A stretch of 64,000 bases of DNA from JAFEDN01 sp963844565 (GCA_963844565.1 CAWJON010000002.1:2108001-2172000), one strand, 5' to 3'. Shown: positions 16,757 to 26,521, counted from the stretch's first letter. Program-made: numbers and translations. Notes: generated by a model not told the origin, from the sequence alone.

Positions 16757-17068
16757 ATGGCAACAACTGTCGATGAAACAACCTCAGTGGTATTAGAAAC
16801 CCCAGTTAATATCAGTAGTCAATCGTTACGAAATAGCGTTCGCGAATCTTTGCGTCAATATTTCATACGTTTAGAAGGGCAAGCGCCTTCTGAATTGCAC
16901 AAACTGGTATTAAACGAAGTTGAACATCCATTGATCGAAATGGTTTTACAGTACACTGGCCAAAATCAAAGCAAAGCAGCGAAGTACTTGGGTGTTAGCC
17001 GCGGTACTTTACGTAAGAAAATGGCAGAGTATGATCTATTTAAAAATAGAATAGCCGATCAAGATTAG
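16757..17068 (+). CDS. fis: DNA-binding protein Fis
   Basis: 103 aa, close to E. coli Fis (98). The C-terminal helix-turn-helix is intact: PLIEMVLQYTGQNQSKAAKYLGVSRGTLRKKMAEY. The N-terminal half is shorter and less conserved, as usual. Fis bends DNA and controls rrn and growth-phase genes. The Shine-Dalgarno AAGGAGTAGG is strong. It precedes purH by five bases, so fis leads a fis-purH-purD operon; E. coli instead has fis behind dusB. The strong palindrome in its leader is a likely control point. Confidence 0.95.
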   Translation: MATTVDETTSVVLETPVNISSQSLRNSVRESLRQYFIRLEGQAPSELHKLVLNEVEHPLIEMVLQYTGQNQSKAAKYLGVSRGTLRKKMAEYDLFKNRIADQD

Positions 17069-17073
17069 GGTGG

Positions 17074-18639
17074 ATGGAAAAACAACAATACCTCATTCAG
17101 CGCGCCCTTATCAGCGTTTCGGATAAAACTGGTTTATTACCATTTGTACATGAGCTCGTTGCTAGTGGCATTCAAATATTAGCCACTGGCGGCACGGCTC
17201 AATTTCTGCTCCAACATCAGTATCCCGTGATTCAGGTATCTGACTACACCGGTTTTCCAGAAATTATGGATGGTCGAGTCAAGACATTACATCCAAAAAT
17301 TTTTTCCGGATTGCTCCAAAGACCTGACATTGATCAACTCTATGCTCAAAATGAATCGATTCAGCCCATTGATTTGCTGATTGTAAACTTATACCCGTTT
17401 GCAGAGACCATCGCTAAACCCGATTGTCAATTTGATGAGGCCATTGAAAAAATTGATATCGGCGGCCCCGCTATGCTACGCGCCGCCGCCAAGAATCATC
17501 AGAATCTAACGGTTATTTTTGATCCTAATGACTATGACGTCGTGCTGACGGAAATTAAACAGAACCGCAACACCACTCTGCACTTACGACGTTCTCTAGC
17601 GGCTAAGGTTTTTGCCTACACCGCTCAATATGACCAAGCTATTTATTCATACCTGGCTTCTTTCGATGATAAAACAGCATTCCGTGATCAATTTCAACTG
17701 CAGCTACAAAAAAAACAAGATTTACGTTATGGTGAAAATCCTCACCAAGCAGCCGCTTTTTATACTAATTTAAAAGATTATCCAGGTCCGTTAGCCGAAA
17801 CAAAATTATTGCAAGGCAAACCGTTATCGTATTGCAATTTGCTCGACAGCGATACTGCTTTAAATATAGTGAGTCATTTGAATTCTGATTTAGCGGCTTG
17901 CGTTATCGTCAAACATGCTAGTCCCTGCGGTGTAGCGGAAGCTAAAGATTTACATTCTGCTTACCAAAATGCTTTGGCAAGTGATCCCATTTCCGCTTTT
18001 GGCGGAATTATTGCTGTTAATCGCCCTTTAGACAAAGAAACAGCAGAGGTCATGTTAGGCCAATCATTAATTGAAGTTATTCTAGCGCCTAGCATCCCTT
18101 CCTCTGTTTTAGCTTTATTTAATCATAAACCAAACTGGCGACTGTTAACCTACCCTATGCACAGTTTTGCGTCCAACTTAACCATGCAAAGTGTCAATGG
18201 CGGATTGTTGATCCAACAAGTCGATCCCATTATAGATGACCCAAGCTCATGGAAAGTTGTGAGCACTAAACAACCCAGCACACAAGAATTGACTGATTTG
18301 CAATTTGCTTGGCGAGTTGCTGCATTTACAAAATCCAACGCCATCGTTATTGCAAAAAACCAACAAACCTTAGGCATTGGCGGCGGACAAACCAGTCGCG
18401 TATTCAGCGCTGAAATTGCCATTTTAAAAGCTCGAGAGCAGCAGCACAGCATACACTCAGCAGTTGCTGCTTCAGACGGTTTTTTTCCATTTGCCGACGG
18501 AGCCACAACTCTGGCTAGAGCTGGAATTCGTGCGATCATTCAGCCTGGCGGCTCAAAAAGAGATCAGGAAGTAATTGCCGCCGCCGATTTAGCTGGAATT
18601 GTCATGATATTCACAGGAACTCGTCATTTTAGACATTAA
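17074..18639 (+). CDS. purH: Bifunctional AICAR formyltransferase/IMP cyclohydrolase
   Basis: 521 aa, full length. The N-terminal IMP cyclohydrolase domain begins RALISVSDKTGLLPFVHEL with TGFPEIMDGRVKTLHPKI. The C-terminal transformylase domain holds QKKQDLRYGENPHQAA, CVIVKHASPCGVA, SDPISAFGGIIAVNR and the tail PGGSKRDQEVIAAAD. It catalyses the last two steps of de novo purine synthesis, AICAR to FAICAR to IMP. It is operonic with fis upstream and purD 13 bases downstream. Confidence 0.97.
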   Translation: MEKQQYLIQRALISVSDKTGLLPFVHELVASGIQILATGGTAQFLLQHQYPVIQVSDYTGFPEIMDGRVKTLHPKIFSGLLQRPDIDQLYAQNESIQPIDLLIVNLYPFAETIAKPDCQFDEAIEKIDIGGPAMLRAAAKNHQNLTVIFDPNDYDVVLTEIKQNRNTTLHLRRSLAAKVFAYTAQYDQAIYSYLASFDDKTAFRDQFQLQLQKKQDLRYGENPHQAAAFYTNLKDYPGPLAETKLLQGKPLSYCNLLDSDTALNIVSHLNSDLAACVIVKHASPCGVAEAKDLHSAYQNALASDPISAFGGIIAVNRPLDKETAEVMLGQSLIEVILAPSIPSSVLALFNHKPNWRLLTYPMHSFASNLTMQSVNGGLLIQQVDPIIDDPSSWKVVSTKQPSTQELTDLQFAWRVAAFTKSNAIVIAKNQQTLGIGGGQTSRVFSAEIAILKAREQQHSIHSAVAASDGFFPFADGATTLARAGIRAIIQPGGSKRDQEVIAAADLAGIVMIFTGTRHFRH

Positions 18640-18652
18640 TCTCGGAAATTTT

Positions 18653-19930
18653 ATGTCGCTAAAATTAAATGTTTTGATTATTGGCTCCGGCGGACGCGAA
18701 CATGCTTTGGCTTGGAAAATTGCACAATCTGATCAAGTGAAACAAATCTGGGTTGCTCCCGGTAATGCCGGAACTAGCATAGAACCTAAAGTAGCGAATG
18801 TAGAATTAGCAGTAACCGATGTTGAAGGATTGATAAAATTTGCAAAAGAAAAAAATATTAATTTAGTGGTTGTAGGACCCGAGATGGCACTAGCTGCAGG
18901 AGTGACAGACGCTTTTTCTTTAGCACAAATTCCTTGTTTTGGGCCGACCCGTTATGTCGCTCAGTTGGAAACCTCTAAAGTTTTTAGTAAAGCTTTTATG
19001 CAAGAACTTCATATTCCGACAGCAAAATATGCTTGTTTTTCTAACAAGCAATCAGCTTGGAATTATCTTTTAAATGTCAGTTATCCAATTGTGATTAAAG
19101 CTGATGGGCTGGCTGCTGGCAAAGGCGTGATCATTGCTCAAACTATAAATGAAGCAAAAGAAACCGTCGCCGCAATTTTGGAAAAAAAACGTTTTGGAGA
19201 GGCCGGCAATCAAGTGGTGATTGAAGAGTTTCTAGAAGGAACAGAAATGAGCTTTATTGTGATGACAGATGGCGAACACATTTTACCCTTAGCCAGCAGT
19301 AAAGATCACAAACGCCGCGATGATTTTGACCAAGGGCCTAATACCGGCGGCATGGGTGCTTTTTCGCCGGCGCCGCAAATAACTCCTCAGCTGGAAAAAA
19401 CAATTTTAAACGATATCATTCAACCGGTAATTGATGGTTTCAATCGCATGGGTAAACCTTATGTTGGATTTCTTTACGCCGGCTTAATGATAAATAAAGA
19501 AGGAAAGCCATTGACGCTTGAATTCAATTGTCGTTTAGGTGATCCCGAAACTCAACCGATTTTAATGCGATTACAAACTGATTTAATTGATTTGATCTTA
19601 GATGCTTTATCCGGAAAATTAGATCAAACCCGTATCGCTTGGGATTCTCGACCCGCTTTAACTGTCGTTTTAGCTGCTGCAGGTTATCCAGATTCTTATG
19701 AAACCGGTAAAACTTTAAATTTACCTTCTTCCATTAGTGCTAACCCGATTGATAAAGTTTTCCACGCCGGCACTAAAAATAATCATGAAGTGGTGATGAC
19801 TAACGGTGGCCGAGTACTTGCTGTCACCGCACTCGGAAATGACCTAACAGACGCCAGAAAAAATGCCTATAGCCTAGTAAAAAAAGTGGTGTGGGCCGAT
19901 TGTCTTTATCGAACCGATATTGGCATTTGA
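18653..19930 (+). CDS. purD: Phosphoribosylamine-glycine ligase
   Basis: 425 aa. The N-terminus VLIIGSGGREHALAWKI and the ATP-grasp core (KADGLAAGKGVIIA, EEFLEGTEMSFIVMTDG, NTGGMGAFSPAP, LEFNCRLGDPETQPI) are all intact. It joins phosphoribosylamine and glycine in de novo purine synthesis. It closes the fis-purH-purD operon and ends four bases from a convergent gene, with no clear terminator between them. Confidence 0.97.
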   Translation: MSLKLNVLIIGSGGREHALAWKIAQSDQVKQIWVAPGNAGTSIEPKVANVELAVTDVEGLIKFAKEKNINLVVVGPEMALAAGVTDAFSLAQIPCFGPTRYVAQLETSKVFSKAFMQELHIPTAKYACFSNKQSAWNYLLNVSYPIVIKADGLAAGKGVIIAQTINEAKETVAAILEKKRFGEAGNQVVIEEFLEGTEMSFIVMTDGEHILPLASSKDHKRRDDFDQGPNTGGMGAFSPAPQITPQLEKTILNDIIQPVIDGFNRMGKPYVGFLYAGLMINKEGKPLTLEFNCRLGDPETQPILMRLQTDLIDLILDALSGKLDQTRIAWDSRPALTVVLAAAGYPDSYETGKTLNLPSSISANPIDKVFHAGTKNNHEVVMTNGGRVLAVTALGNDLTDARKNAYSLVKKVVWADCLYRTDIGI

Positions 19931-19933
19931 TAC

Positions 19934-20980
19934 TTAACGGTGAAAAATTTTTTCAGCTTCGTAATTTTTTTTAGCCTCAATAAATCCCTCTCGGATTTCA
20001 CTCACAGTTTTTCCTTTTATTAAAAACGTTCCAACCAAATACTCCATTAAAGTTACCTCTGGATAAAAAATTTTTTGTGGCTTCTTGGTAATTTCATATA
20101 CGGTCAATGCAGATAATAATAAACTTTGAGTTTTAATCCAGTCATTTTTCTCGGATTTTGCCACGATTGTAAATAAAAAAACAATTTCTCGATGGGTGAA
20201 CCTAATCTTATTGGGTAAATTGAATGTGGTTAGCAGAATTCTTTTCATCTCTAAATATAACTCGTTATAATTGGACCCAAATGGTGAATATTTTTCCTCA
20301 AACCTAGCATTGCTTTGAAATGCTTTCGGATTTTTCGAATCCAAAAATTTCTTAAAAGATATGCCATCGACACTATACATTTGGATAAAAGCAATCGGTA
20401 AAAATTTTAAAAAATCAGGAAACCGGCACTGTTCATTCTTAAAATATCCTTCAGTTAAGGGTGGAAAAATAACAACGTGTTTGAAACGATAAGATATTTC
20501 TTTATCCCGGTAAAATATATTAGGATGAGTAGAACCAATTCGCTGAGCATACACTACATCACCTAAGCGTTTTGCATGCTCCCAAACACAAGCTTCACCA
20601 TAAACTCCACCCATATAGAGTGTTTTTACTTTTTCTTTTTCACAAATCTGCATGAACTCTAATCTTTCCATACCCTCGCTTCCAATATCATTTAATAATA
20701 CAGAGTTTTTATCTAAATACTGTCGAGCTTGATCTCGAACAAATTCAATTTTATCAATCGTCCCCATTTCACAAAAGACCATTTCAATTTTATTTTCTTT
20801 AATAAAATTTTCTATATTACTTAATAAATGCGAAATTTCTTTTGAATCTTTAAGAAAAAATATCTCGTCAAAGTCAACAATATAAAGCGCGCCATCAGGT
20901 TTTGGGATGGTTTTTTCTGTTTCAAAGCAAACAGGAGATAAAAACGAATCCTTAAATTCAGCCTTTAACATTTTTTTCAC
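19934..20980 (-). CDS. Orphan protein of unknown function
   Basis: 348 aa, not recognised. It has no signal peptide and no membrane segment and is rich in Lys, Glu, Phe and Ile. A segment VYIVDFDEIFFLKDS near the N-terminus and VVFCEMGTIDKIEF resemble alternating strand and helix. The C-terminal third (EVTLMEYLVGTFLIKGKTVSEIREGFIEAKKNYEAEK) is helical. It begins six bases after the dnaQ stop and so may be co-transcribed with it. A cytosolic or secreted accessory protein is possible; I assign no function. Confidence 0.6.
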   Translation of the reverse strand: MKKMLKAEFKDSFLSPVCFETEKTIPKPDGALYIVDFDEIFFLKDSKEISHLLSNIENFIKENKIEMVFCEMGTIDKIEFVRDQARQYLDKNSVLLNDIGSEGMERLEFMQICEKEKVKTLYMGGVYGEACVWEHAKRLGDVVYAQRIGSTHPNIFYRDKEISYRFKHVVIFPPLTEGYFKNEQCRFPDFLKFLPIAFIQMYSVDGISFKKFLDSKNPKAFQSNARFEEKYSPFGSNYNELYLEMKRILLTTFNLPNKIRFTHREIVFLFTIVAKSEKNDWIKTQSLLLSALTVYEITKKPQKIFYPEVTLMEYLVGTFLIKGKTVSEIREGFIEAKKNYEAEKIFHR

Positions 20981-20986
20981 CTAATT

Positions 20987-21691
20987 TTAAATTAACACTT
21001 CTACTTTTTTATTCTTCTTTAGTAATTCTGAAAAGCCAATATGGGCTTTTTGCTCTTCAATTGATGGCAGTATAACAATTAACGGTTGATGAATGCTATC
21101 AGATTCAAAAGGTTTTTTTATTGAACTGGTTTCTTGCAGTTCTGATTTATTCTCGGCAAAAAGTAATTCTTGTCCGCCAGTCATCGCCAAATAAACTTGA
21201 CCCAACAGTTTGGCGTCTTTCAAAGCGCCGTGTAATTCGCGATGCGAAATATTAATTTCGTAACGTCGGCAGAGCGCATCTAAACTATTGGATTGTCCAG
21301 GATGTTTTTGCCGGGCTAATACTAGTGTGTCTAAAACGCTGCATTCTTTTTCTAGGCGCGGATAATTTTTTCCTAAGCGGTCTAATTCATAATTTAAAAA
21401 ACCCACGTCAAAACTAGCATTGTGGATAATTAACTCCGCTCCGAAAACAAATGCTCGCCATTCTTCAACGATATCTTTAAATAATGATTTATCTTTTAGA
21501 AAACTATCAGTTAAACCGTGTACCGCCAAAGCTCCTTTATCCACCATACGTTCGGGATTTAAATAACAATGAAAACTTTTTCCTGTAAATCGACGATTAA
21601 TTATTTCCAAACAACCGATTTCAATAATCCGATGGCCTTCACTCCAGTTTAACCCGGTCGTTTCTGTATCTAAAATGATTTGTCTTTTCAA
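20987..21691 (-). CDS. dnaQ: DNA polymerase III epsilon subunit (proofreading 3'-5' exonuclease)
   Basis: 234 aa. Exo I is ILDTETTGL (D8, E10), followed by RIIEIGCLEI. Exo II is HNASFDVGFLNYEL and Exo III is HRELHGALKDAKLLGQVYLAMTGGQ. All catalytic acids and the late His are present. The C-terminal tail after residue 185 would bind the alpha subunit. In E. coli dnaQ is divergent from rnhA; here both face the same way and are separated by a lipoprotein gene on the other strand. Confidence 0.94.
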   Translation of the reverse strand: MKRQIILDTETTGLNWSEGHRIIEIGCLEIINRRFTGKSFHCYLNPERMVDKGALAVHGLTDSFLKDKSLFKDIVEEWRAFVFGAELIIHNASFDVGFLNYELDRLGKNYPRLEKECSVLDTLVLARQKHPGQSNSLDALCRRYEINISHRELHGALKDAKLLGQVYLAMTGGQELLFAENKSELQETSSIKKPFESDSIHQPLIVILPSIEEQKAHIGFSELLKKNKKVEVLI

Positions 21692-21904
21692 GTTTCTTAC
21701 CTTTTTTTATTTCCAAGTATTTTCTACGAAAATTATTTTATTTACAAGATGCTTATTTTATAAAATCAATTATCCTTGACATTGATTACGGAATACATCA
21801 GAATTGTAAATGGCTGAATGATTTTGTGTTGTTGTAAAATCACTTAGTCATTACGTTAACGTATTATTTTCAACAATAGGTTTTTTAATCTTTAAGGAGA
21901 TTTC

Positions 21905-22393
21905 TTGATGAATAATAATATATTTAAGTATTTATTGATCGCAACCATATCTACATTTTTAGCTGCCTGCGCTAGCCCACCCCCACCCATGAGCTTAGGT
22001 GATCAACCACAACCAGGCTTCTCAAATGTAAAAGATATTGCAATCCCAAAATCCGCGCAAATAGATATTGATAGAAGTACAATTATGGGTGGATCAACGA
22101 ACTGGACCGGTCACCTAGTTTATACAGTAAACCGACCGCGTGTTACCACAATAGATTTTCTGAGTACGAATATGGTTCAAATGGGTTGGGCAAAAATCAG
22201 TGAATTACGTGGATCCGAAACTGTTATAGTGTTTATGAAGGACAAACGTGTAGCGACATTTCGCATCATCGGTTCAGCCGATAAATCCATTGTAACAGTG
22301 GATATGGCAAACTCTAATGCAAAGCACATTATTGAAGAGCCGCAAACCGCACCCAAAACTCAAAGTTTTGTTGTCAGTCCGCAGCAGCAGTAG
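21905..22393 (+). CDS. Small outer-membrane lipoprotein
   Basis: 162 aa. A type II signal peptide ends in the lipobox LAAC near residue 21 (FLAACASPPPP), followed by a Pro-rich linker, so it is lipid-anchored and periplasmic. The following domain (about residues 40-140) alternates strands and helices (GHLVYTVNRPRVTTIDFLSTNMVQMGW... VTVDMAN) and ends in a Gln-rich tail. The family is not recognised. The Shine-Dalgarno AAGGAG is strong and a terminator follows, so it is a single-gene unit. Confidence 0.8.
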   Translation: MMNNNIFKYLLIATISTFLAACASPPPPMSLGDQPQPGFSNVKDIAIPKSAQIDIDRSTIMGGSTNWTGHLVYTVNRPRVTTIDFLSTNMVQMGWAKISELRGSETVIVFMKDKRVATFRIIGSADKSIVTVDMANSNAKHIIEEPQTAPKTQSFVVSPQQQ

Positions 22394-22403
22394 GCTACCT
22401 AAC

Positions 22404-22437
22404 AAAACCCCGTGCTTAATATGTTAGACGGGGTTTT
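22404..22437. terminator. Terminator between the lipoprotein gene and rnhA
   Basis: AAAACCCCGT and ACGGGGTTTT arms with a 14-base loop. It can act in both directions between two convergent genes. Confidence 0.85.
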
Positions 22438-22438
22438 A

Positions 22439-22873
22439 TCAAGGAACACCTAAATTAGCCAACTCATCCGCCCGTTCATTTTCAGGGTGACCGTTATGCC
22501 CTTTAATCCAATGCCAATGCAAATGATGACGACTCGCTTCTTTATCTAGTCGCTCCCATAAATCTTGATTTTTTATCGGTTCTTTTTTGCTATTTTTCCA
22601 ACCGCGTTTTTTCCATTGATGTATCCATTCAGTAATACCTCGCCGCACATATTCGGAATCTGTGGTTAAAGTGACTTCACAGGGTCTTTTTAATACGGCC
22701 AATGCTTGAATCGCTGCCATCAACTCCATTCGATTGTTGGTGGTAAGTTTTTCACCGCCATAAATTTCTTTGAGATGTTCTCCGTGTTGTAACAACGCTC
22801 CCCATCCCCCAGGACCGGGGTTGCCTCGACAGGCGCCGTCGGTGAAAATTTTAATTACTTGGAGTCTTGGCAT
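22439..22873 (-). CDS. rnhA: Ribonuclease HI
   Basis: 144 aa. The DEDD residues are present in FTDGACRGNPGPGGWG (D12), NNRMELMAAIQAL, TTDSEYVRRG and NERADELAN, with the catalytic His in KGHNGHPENE. It degrades RNA in RNA:DNA hybrids. Its start lies inside the end of the upstream methyltransferase gene (19-base overlap), so the pair is co-translated. Confidence 0.96.
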   Translation of the reverse strand: MPRLQVIKIFTDGACRGNPGPGGWGALLQHGEHLKEIYGGEKLTTNNRMELMAAIQALAVLKRPCEVTLTTDSEYVRRGITEWIHQWKKRGWKNSKKEPIKNQDLWERLDKEASRHHLHWHWIKGHNGHPENERADELANLGVP

Positions 22874-23604
22874 ACTGAAGTCGCTCCCGGTGTCGGTTCA
22901 AGCCCTCTTTTAATAGCAATTTTTTTTGACCATATTTTTAAAGGTCTGACGCGATATTTCTGTCCACGTTTCTGAGCGACAATCAGAAAAAATGCACCCA
23001 GCGCCGGAAAACAAAAAGAACCTAATGCTTCCATCCATAATAAACGGCGCCACCAGGTAATGGTCTTTACCGGAGGACGAAAGCAAAATGTATCGAATGT
23101 GACAATTCGAAAACCGATCCAACGAAGCCAATTCTTTACATGCCAGATTGACCAAAAATGCCCTTTCCACGGAAAACGACGTTTAAAGGTAAAGGCATGT
23201 TTTAACCCCCACAAACTCCAAGGATTTAAATTAATGATAATTAATTGACCACCTGGAACGAGCGCTTGATTTAATTCGTTTAGTAAATGGCGAGGCTGCA
23301 TGATAAATTCCAAAACATGTACAATCAGAATAACATCGACACTATTTCGTGCTAGAGGTAAATTTTCTAAATCTATTTGGATTGTTCCAGGTTTGGCTTC
23401 AGTGGAAAAATAATATTTATGACGAATAGCGGATAGGGCTGATAATTCAGGAAGACCTCCTATTTGAACTAAGTAGTCTCCCGCAGCAGGTTTTAGCATT
23501 TCCTGTAATGTTCGCTCAATTTGTGTGCGCTCCATGGCCAACAATAGAACACCAGGTTCTCTTTGAAGCCAATCGGACAGGTAAGATTGCAAATGCTTAA
23601 CCAT
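22855..23604 (-). CDS. SAM-dependent methyltransferase (YafS-like, Methyltransf_11)
   Basis: 249 aa from the ATG at 23604. A TATAAT lies at 23612-23617, so the TTG eight codons upstream would be outside the message. The N-terminal half has a weak SAM-binding loop (YLVQIGGLPEL), then PLARNSVDVILIVHVLEF, a typical motif-II/III region, then LNQALVPGGQLIIINLNPWS. The C-terminal third is basic and hydrophobic. In E. coli the mltD-gloB-yafS-rnhA-dnaQ block has the same neighbours. Here gloB is absent between the transglycosylase and this gene. Confidence 0.8.
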   Translation of the reverse strand: MVKHLQSYLSDWLQREPGVLLLAMERTQIERTLQEMLKPAAGDYLVQIGGLPELSALSAIRHKYYFSTEAKPGTIQIDLENLPLARNSVDVILIVHVLEFIMQPRHLLNELNQALVPGGQLIIINLNPWSLWGLKHAFTFKRRFPWKGHFWSIWHVKNWLRWIGFRIVTFDTFCFRPPVKTITWWRRLLWMEALGSFCFPALGAFFLIVAQKRGQKYRVRPLKIWSKKIAIKRGLEPTPGATSVCQDSK

Positions 23605-23642
23605 TTGGTGTATTATACTCTTTAACAAGAGAGGAAAATAGG

Positions 23643-24551
23643 ATGCGCCAGAAATTTTTCACTGCGCTACTCTTAAATTTTTTTGGTCTGTTATTAGTAT
23701 TCCCTGCTTTTATTTCGCACGCCAGGCCTCAAGCTTTAGACCTATGGACAGAAATTGCCCAAAATTTTAACTTAAGCAATACTGGCATCCAACAAGCTGA
23801 CGTTGATAAACAAATTCGTCAATACGTTAAACAACCTCAAGCGCTTAAACATCTTATTTCTAACGCCAACCCTTATCTTTACTATGTTTATCAACAAATT
23901 CAACAACGCGGTTTGCCCGCTGAGCTGGCGCTAATTCCATTAATCGAAAGCAGCTATAATCCTTTTGAACAATCTTCAGCAGGTGCAAGCGGTTTATGGC
24001 AAATGATGCCAACTACTGCAGCTCAATACGGATTGTCGATTAATTCTCATTTTGATGGTCGTTTAGATGTCATCGCTTCCACCAAAGCTGCGTTGGATCA
24101 CTTTTCAAATTTACATTCAAAATTCGGAGATTGGTTGCTGGCGATTATCGCTTATGACGCTGGCGCCGGTAAAGTTCATTCAACTTTGGTACAAAGCCGG
24201 CAAGAAAGTCTTGACCCAACCGATTTTGATAATTTATCCTTACCCGATGAGTCTCGAACTTATTTAACCAAGCTTTTAGCTTTAGCAACGATTATCAAAA
24301 ATCCTCAACGCTATCATGTTAATTTACCTTACATCGAAAATAAACCTTTCTTTGAGGTGTATAAAATCTCTTCGGCGATAAATTTAGAAAAATTGGCCAG
24401 CTTATCTAAAACTGATTTCACCACCATTCAGCGATTAAATCCACAACTCTCAAGTGCAACGAAGCAAAATCACTATGCACTCTTAATACCACAAGATAAA
24501 GCCAACTTACTTGAGAAAAATAAGGAAATTCATGCCAGCAAAACTTATTGA
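23643..24551 (+). CDS. Membrane-bound lytic murein transglycosylase, MltD-like
   Basis: 302 aa. A signal sequence (residues 1-27) is followed by a SLT domain with catalytic Glu102 in ALIPLIESSYNPFEQSSAGASGLWQMMP and the AYDAGAGKV motif. E. coli MltD is about 450 aa with LysM repeats; this one keeps only about 60 residues after the SLT domain (IQRLNPQL...YALLIPQ), which look like one degenerate LysM. It cleaves peptidoglycan glycan strands. It is divergent from the methyltransferase, and its end overlaps folD by 20 bases. Confidence 0.88.
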   Translation: MRQKFFTALLLNFFGLLLVFPAFISHARPQALDLWTEIAQNFNLSNTGIQQADVDKQIRQYVKQPQALKHLISNANPYLYYVYQQIQQRGLPAELALIPLIESSYNPFEQSSAGASGLWQMMPTTAAQYGLSINSHFDGRLDVIASTKAALDHFSNLHSKFGDWLLAIIAYDAGAGKVHSTLVQSRQESLDPTDFDNLSLPDESRTYLTKLLALATIIKNPQRYHVNLPYIENKPFFEVYKISSAINLEKLASLSKTDFTTIQRLNPQLSSATKQNHYALLIPQDKANLLEKNKEIHASKTY

Positions 24552-25392
24552 CGGAAAAAAAATAGCCGATGCATTGAAACAACAAATTGCTCTTCAAGTA
24601 GCAGATCGCTTAAAAAAAAATCTCCCAGCTCCAGGTCTGGATGTTTTATTGGTTGGCGAAAATCCAGCTTCGGAAAGTTACATTCGTCACAAACAAGAAG
24701 CTTGCCGTCAGGTAGGAATATATTCCCATTGCCACCGCTTACCAGCTTCATCAAGCGAAACCCAAATTTTAGAACGGATCCATGCTTGTAATGAAGACCC
24801 TTCCATTCATGGCATTCTTTTACAGTTGCCTTTGCCTTCTCATCTAGAAGCACAACCTTTATTAGAGGCAATTGATCCTAAAAAAGATGTGGATGGATTT
24901 AATCCTTATAATATGGGAAGACTTGTGCAACGGATGCCAATTCTGCGTCCATGCACACCATACGGGATTATTAAATTGTTGGAGAATACCGGTGAGCCGC
25001 TGGCAGGAAAACATGCAGTAATTTTAGGCGCTTCTAATATTGTTGGAAGACCCATGGCTTTAGAACTTTTAATAGCCAAATGCACGGTAACCATTTGCCA
25101 TCGTTTTAGTCAACGACTGGATTTTCATATCAAGTCAGCTGATATTTTAATTTCCGCGATGGGTAAAACTGGGGTAATTAACAGTGAATGGATTCAACTT
25201 GGAACGATTGTGATTGATGTTGGATTTAATCGCTTGGCTAATGGGAAAATTGTCGGTGATATCGATTTTGATAGCGCTAAAGAACGTGCCGCCTGGATTA
25301 CACCTGTTCCAGGCGGTGTGGGTCAAATGACAGTTGCCACTTTGCTCGAAAATACATTATTAGCGGCTAGTTTAATGGATGCTAACCATTAA
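24532..25392 (+). CDS. folD: Methylenetetrahydrofolate dehydrogenase/cyclohydrolase
   Basis: 286 aa from the ATG at 24532, chosen because MPAKLIDGKKIADALK is the family N-terminus and AAGGA lies just upstream. Motifs are SYIRHKQEAC (catalytic Lys), GILLQLPLPSH, DVDGFNPYNMGRL, PCTPYGIIKLL, ILGASNIVGRPMALEL and PVPGGVGQMTVATLLENT. It converts 5,10-methylene-THF to 10-formyl-THF, the donor used by PurH in this same window. Its start lies inside the transglycosylase gene. Confidence 0.96.
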   Translation: MPAKLIDGKKIADALKQQIALQVADRLKKNLPAPGLDVLLVGENPASESYIRHKQEACRQVGIYSHCHRLPASSSETQILERIHACNEDPSIHGILLQLPLPSHLEAQPLLEAIDPKKDVDGFNPYNMGRLVQRMPILRPCTPYGIIKLLENTGEPLAGKHAVILGASNIVGRPMALELLIAKCTVTICHRFSQRLDFHIKSADILISAMGKTGVINSEWIQLGTIVIDVGFNRLANGKIVGDIDFDSAKERAAWITPVPGGVGQMTVATLLENTLLAASLMDANH

Positions 25393-25828
25393 TTTTAATT
25401 GATATTTCACAACGGCTGCAACCTTGATTAATCAATTTTTGATTTTTGCTCATGGTAGTTAGCAAATAAAAATGATTTCTCGCAGGGCTAAGCTCTTCCT
25501 CAGATTTTGTGTTAGGTGAAAAGTTAAAATTTAAACTTGTCGAGGATCTTCTAAAACCATCTGCTATTGGAATTAATACTTCCGGCTCTGGTAACGCTGT
25601 GACAGGTTCACTTTTTAATTCCTCGGCTGGTGAAATGGTTGGCGGCCACTTTGGCCACTCTATTGGAAACTGCACAGAAAGTAATTCTTTTGGATAATAT
25701 TTAAGAAAATTTCTCATTATACAATCAGCAGTTAGGCGCGTGTTGGGTACCAACTCCTGCGGTTCGAGTTCTTTTACTTTCCTTTTTTTTGACCTTACTT
25801 CATCTTTTTTCATCATTACCTCTAACAT
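25382..25828 (-). CDS. Small proline-rich orphan 1
   Basis: 148 aa, not recognised. The N-terminus is highly charged (MMKKDEVRSKKRKVKELEPQ) and the middle is Pro/Glu-rich with IPIADGFRRSS, a version of a short motif shared with the next two genes. The C-terminus has a Cys pair (GCSRCEI). It overlaps the folD end by 11 bases on the opposite strand. The first of a run of three similar small genes; possibly secreted effectors, with no direct evidence. Confidence 0.55.
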   Translation of the reverse strand: MLEVMMKKDEVRSKKRKVKELEPQELVPNTRLTADCIMRNFLKYYPKELLSVQFPIEWPKWPPTISPAEELKSEPVTALPEPEVLIPIADGFRRSSTSLNFNFSPNTKSEEELSPARNHFYLLTTMSKNQKLINQGCSRCEISIKING

Positions 25829-25948
25829 GTCTTACATATATTCAAAGTTATTTTGACCCCGAGTTGTTCATGGCAACCGCACCGACACTGGCACAATTTA
25901 CCAGTATAGTCTTAACTAAAAATTTCAGTGTGTTGCCATGACTGGTTG

Positions 25949-26332
25949 CTAAATGGTATGACAAGAAAAGTTGATACCTCTGGTTAGTATTTTTTCTGGG
26001 GTAGAAAGTAAAGATTTTTGACCTTGAACTTGATCGAGCAATCCAAGTCCAAAAGTAGCGCGTGTCCCCGCTTTTTCAGTTTTTTTTCTTTCAAACCCTG
26101 CCAGATCTGGGGCAACCAATCCTGCGAAGGAAGTAGGTGATAGCGGTGTCGGACTGGGTGGGAACGTGCTCGTTTGCTTCCATTCATTAGTTGGAAACAT
26201 AGGAGATTCTACCTTTCTAAATCCAGTTTCGTCTGGGATGGGAAGAGAAGTTCCTAATGTCGGCTCCGATTTTTTTGTTTTTTCCAAGTGAGAATTAACG
26301 GGATTATAAAAAATACCTAATTTTCTTTTCAT
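25949..26332 (-). CDS. Small proline-rich orphan 2
   Basis: 127 aa, not recognised. It starts MKRKLGIFYNPVNS and is low-complexity Pro/Ser/Thr-rich in the middle (FPPSPTPLSPTSF). It holds two motif copies, PIPDETGFRKVE and APDLAGFERKK. The start context (TTGGAGATAGCAAATG) parallels that of orphan 3, which argues for common ancestry. Probably intrinsically disordered. Confidence 0.55.
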   Translation of the reverse strand: MKRKLGIFYNPVNSHLEKTKKSEPTLGTSLPIPDETGFRKVESPMFPTNEWKQTSTFPPSPTPLSPTSFAGLVAPDLAGFERKKTEKAGTRATFGLGLLDQVQGQKSLLSTPEKILTRGINFSCHTI

Positions 26333-26521
26333 TTGCTATCTCCAATATGTTTAACATAGAGATTAAGCAATGAGTCCTTACAACCAGTTCATTCATATTT
26401 AAATTTATGTACTTATCCTTTTACTGGGCTATATCTTTCTTGTGCATGAATCTATCAAAATCAGAGCATTAATTCAACAAAAATAAAATTATTTTTATCT
26501 GGCGATTTTTTTTGCTGACAA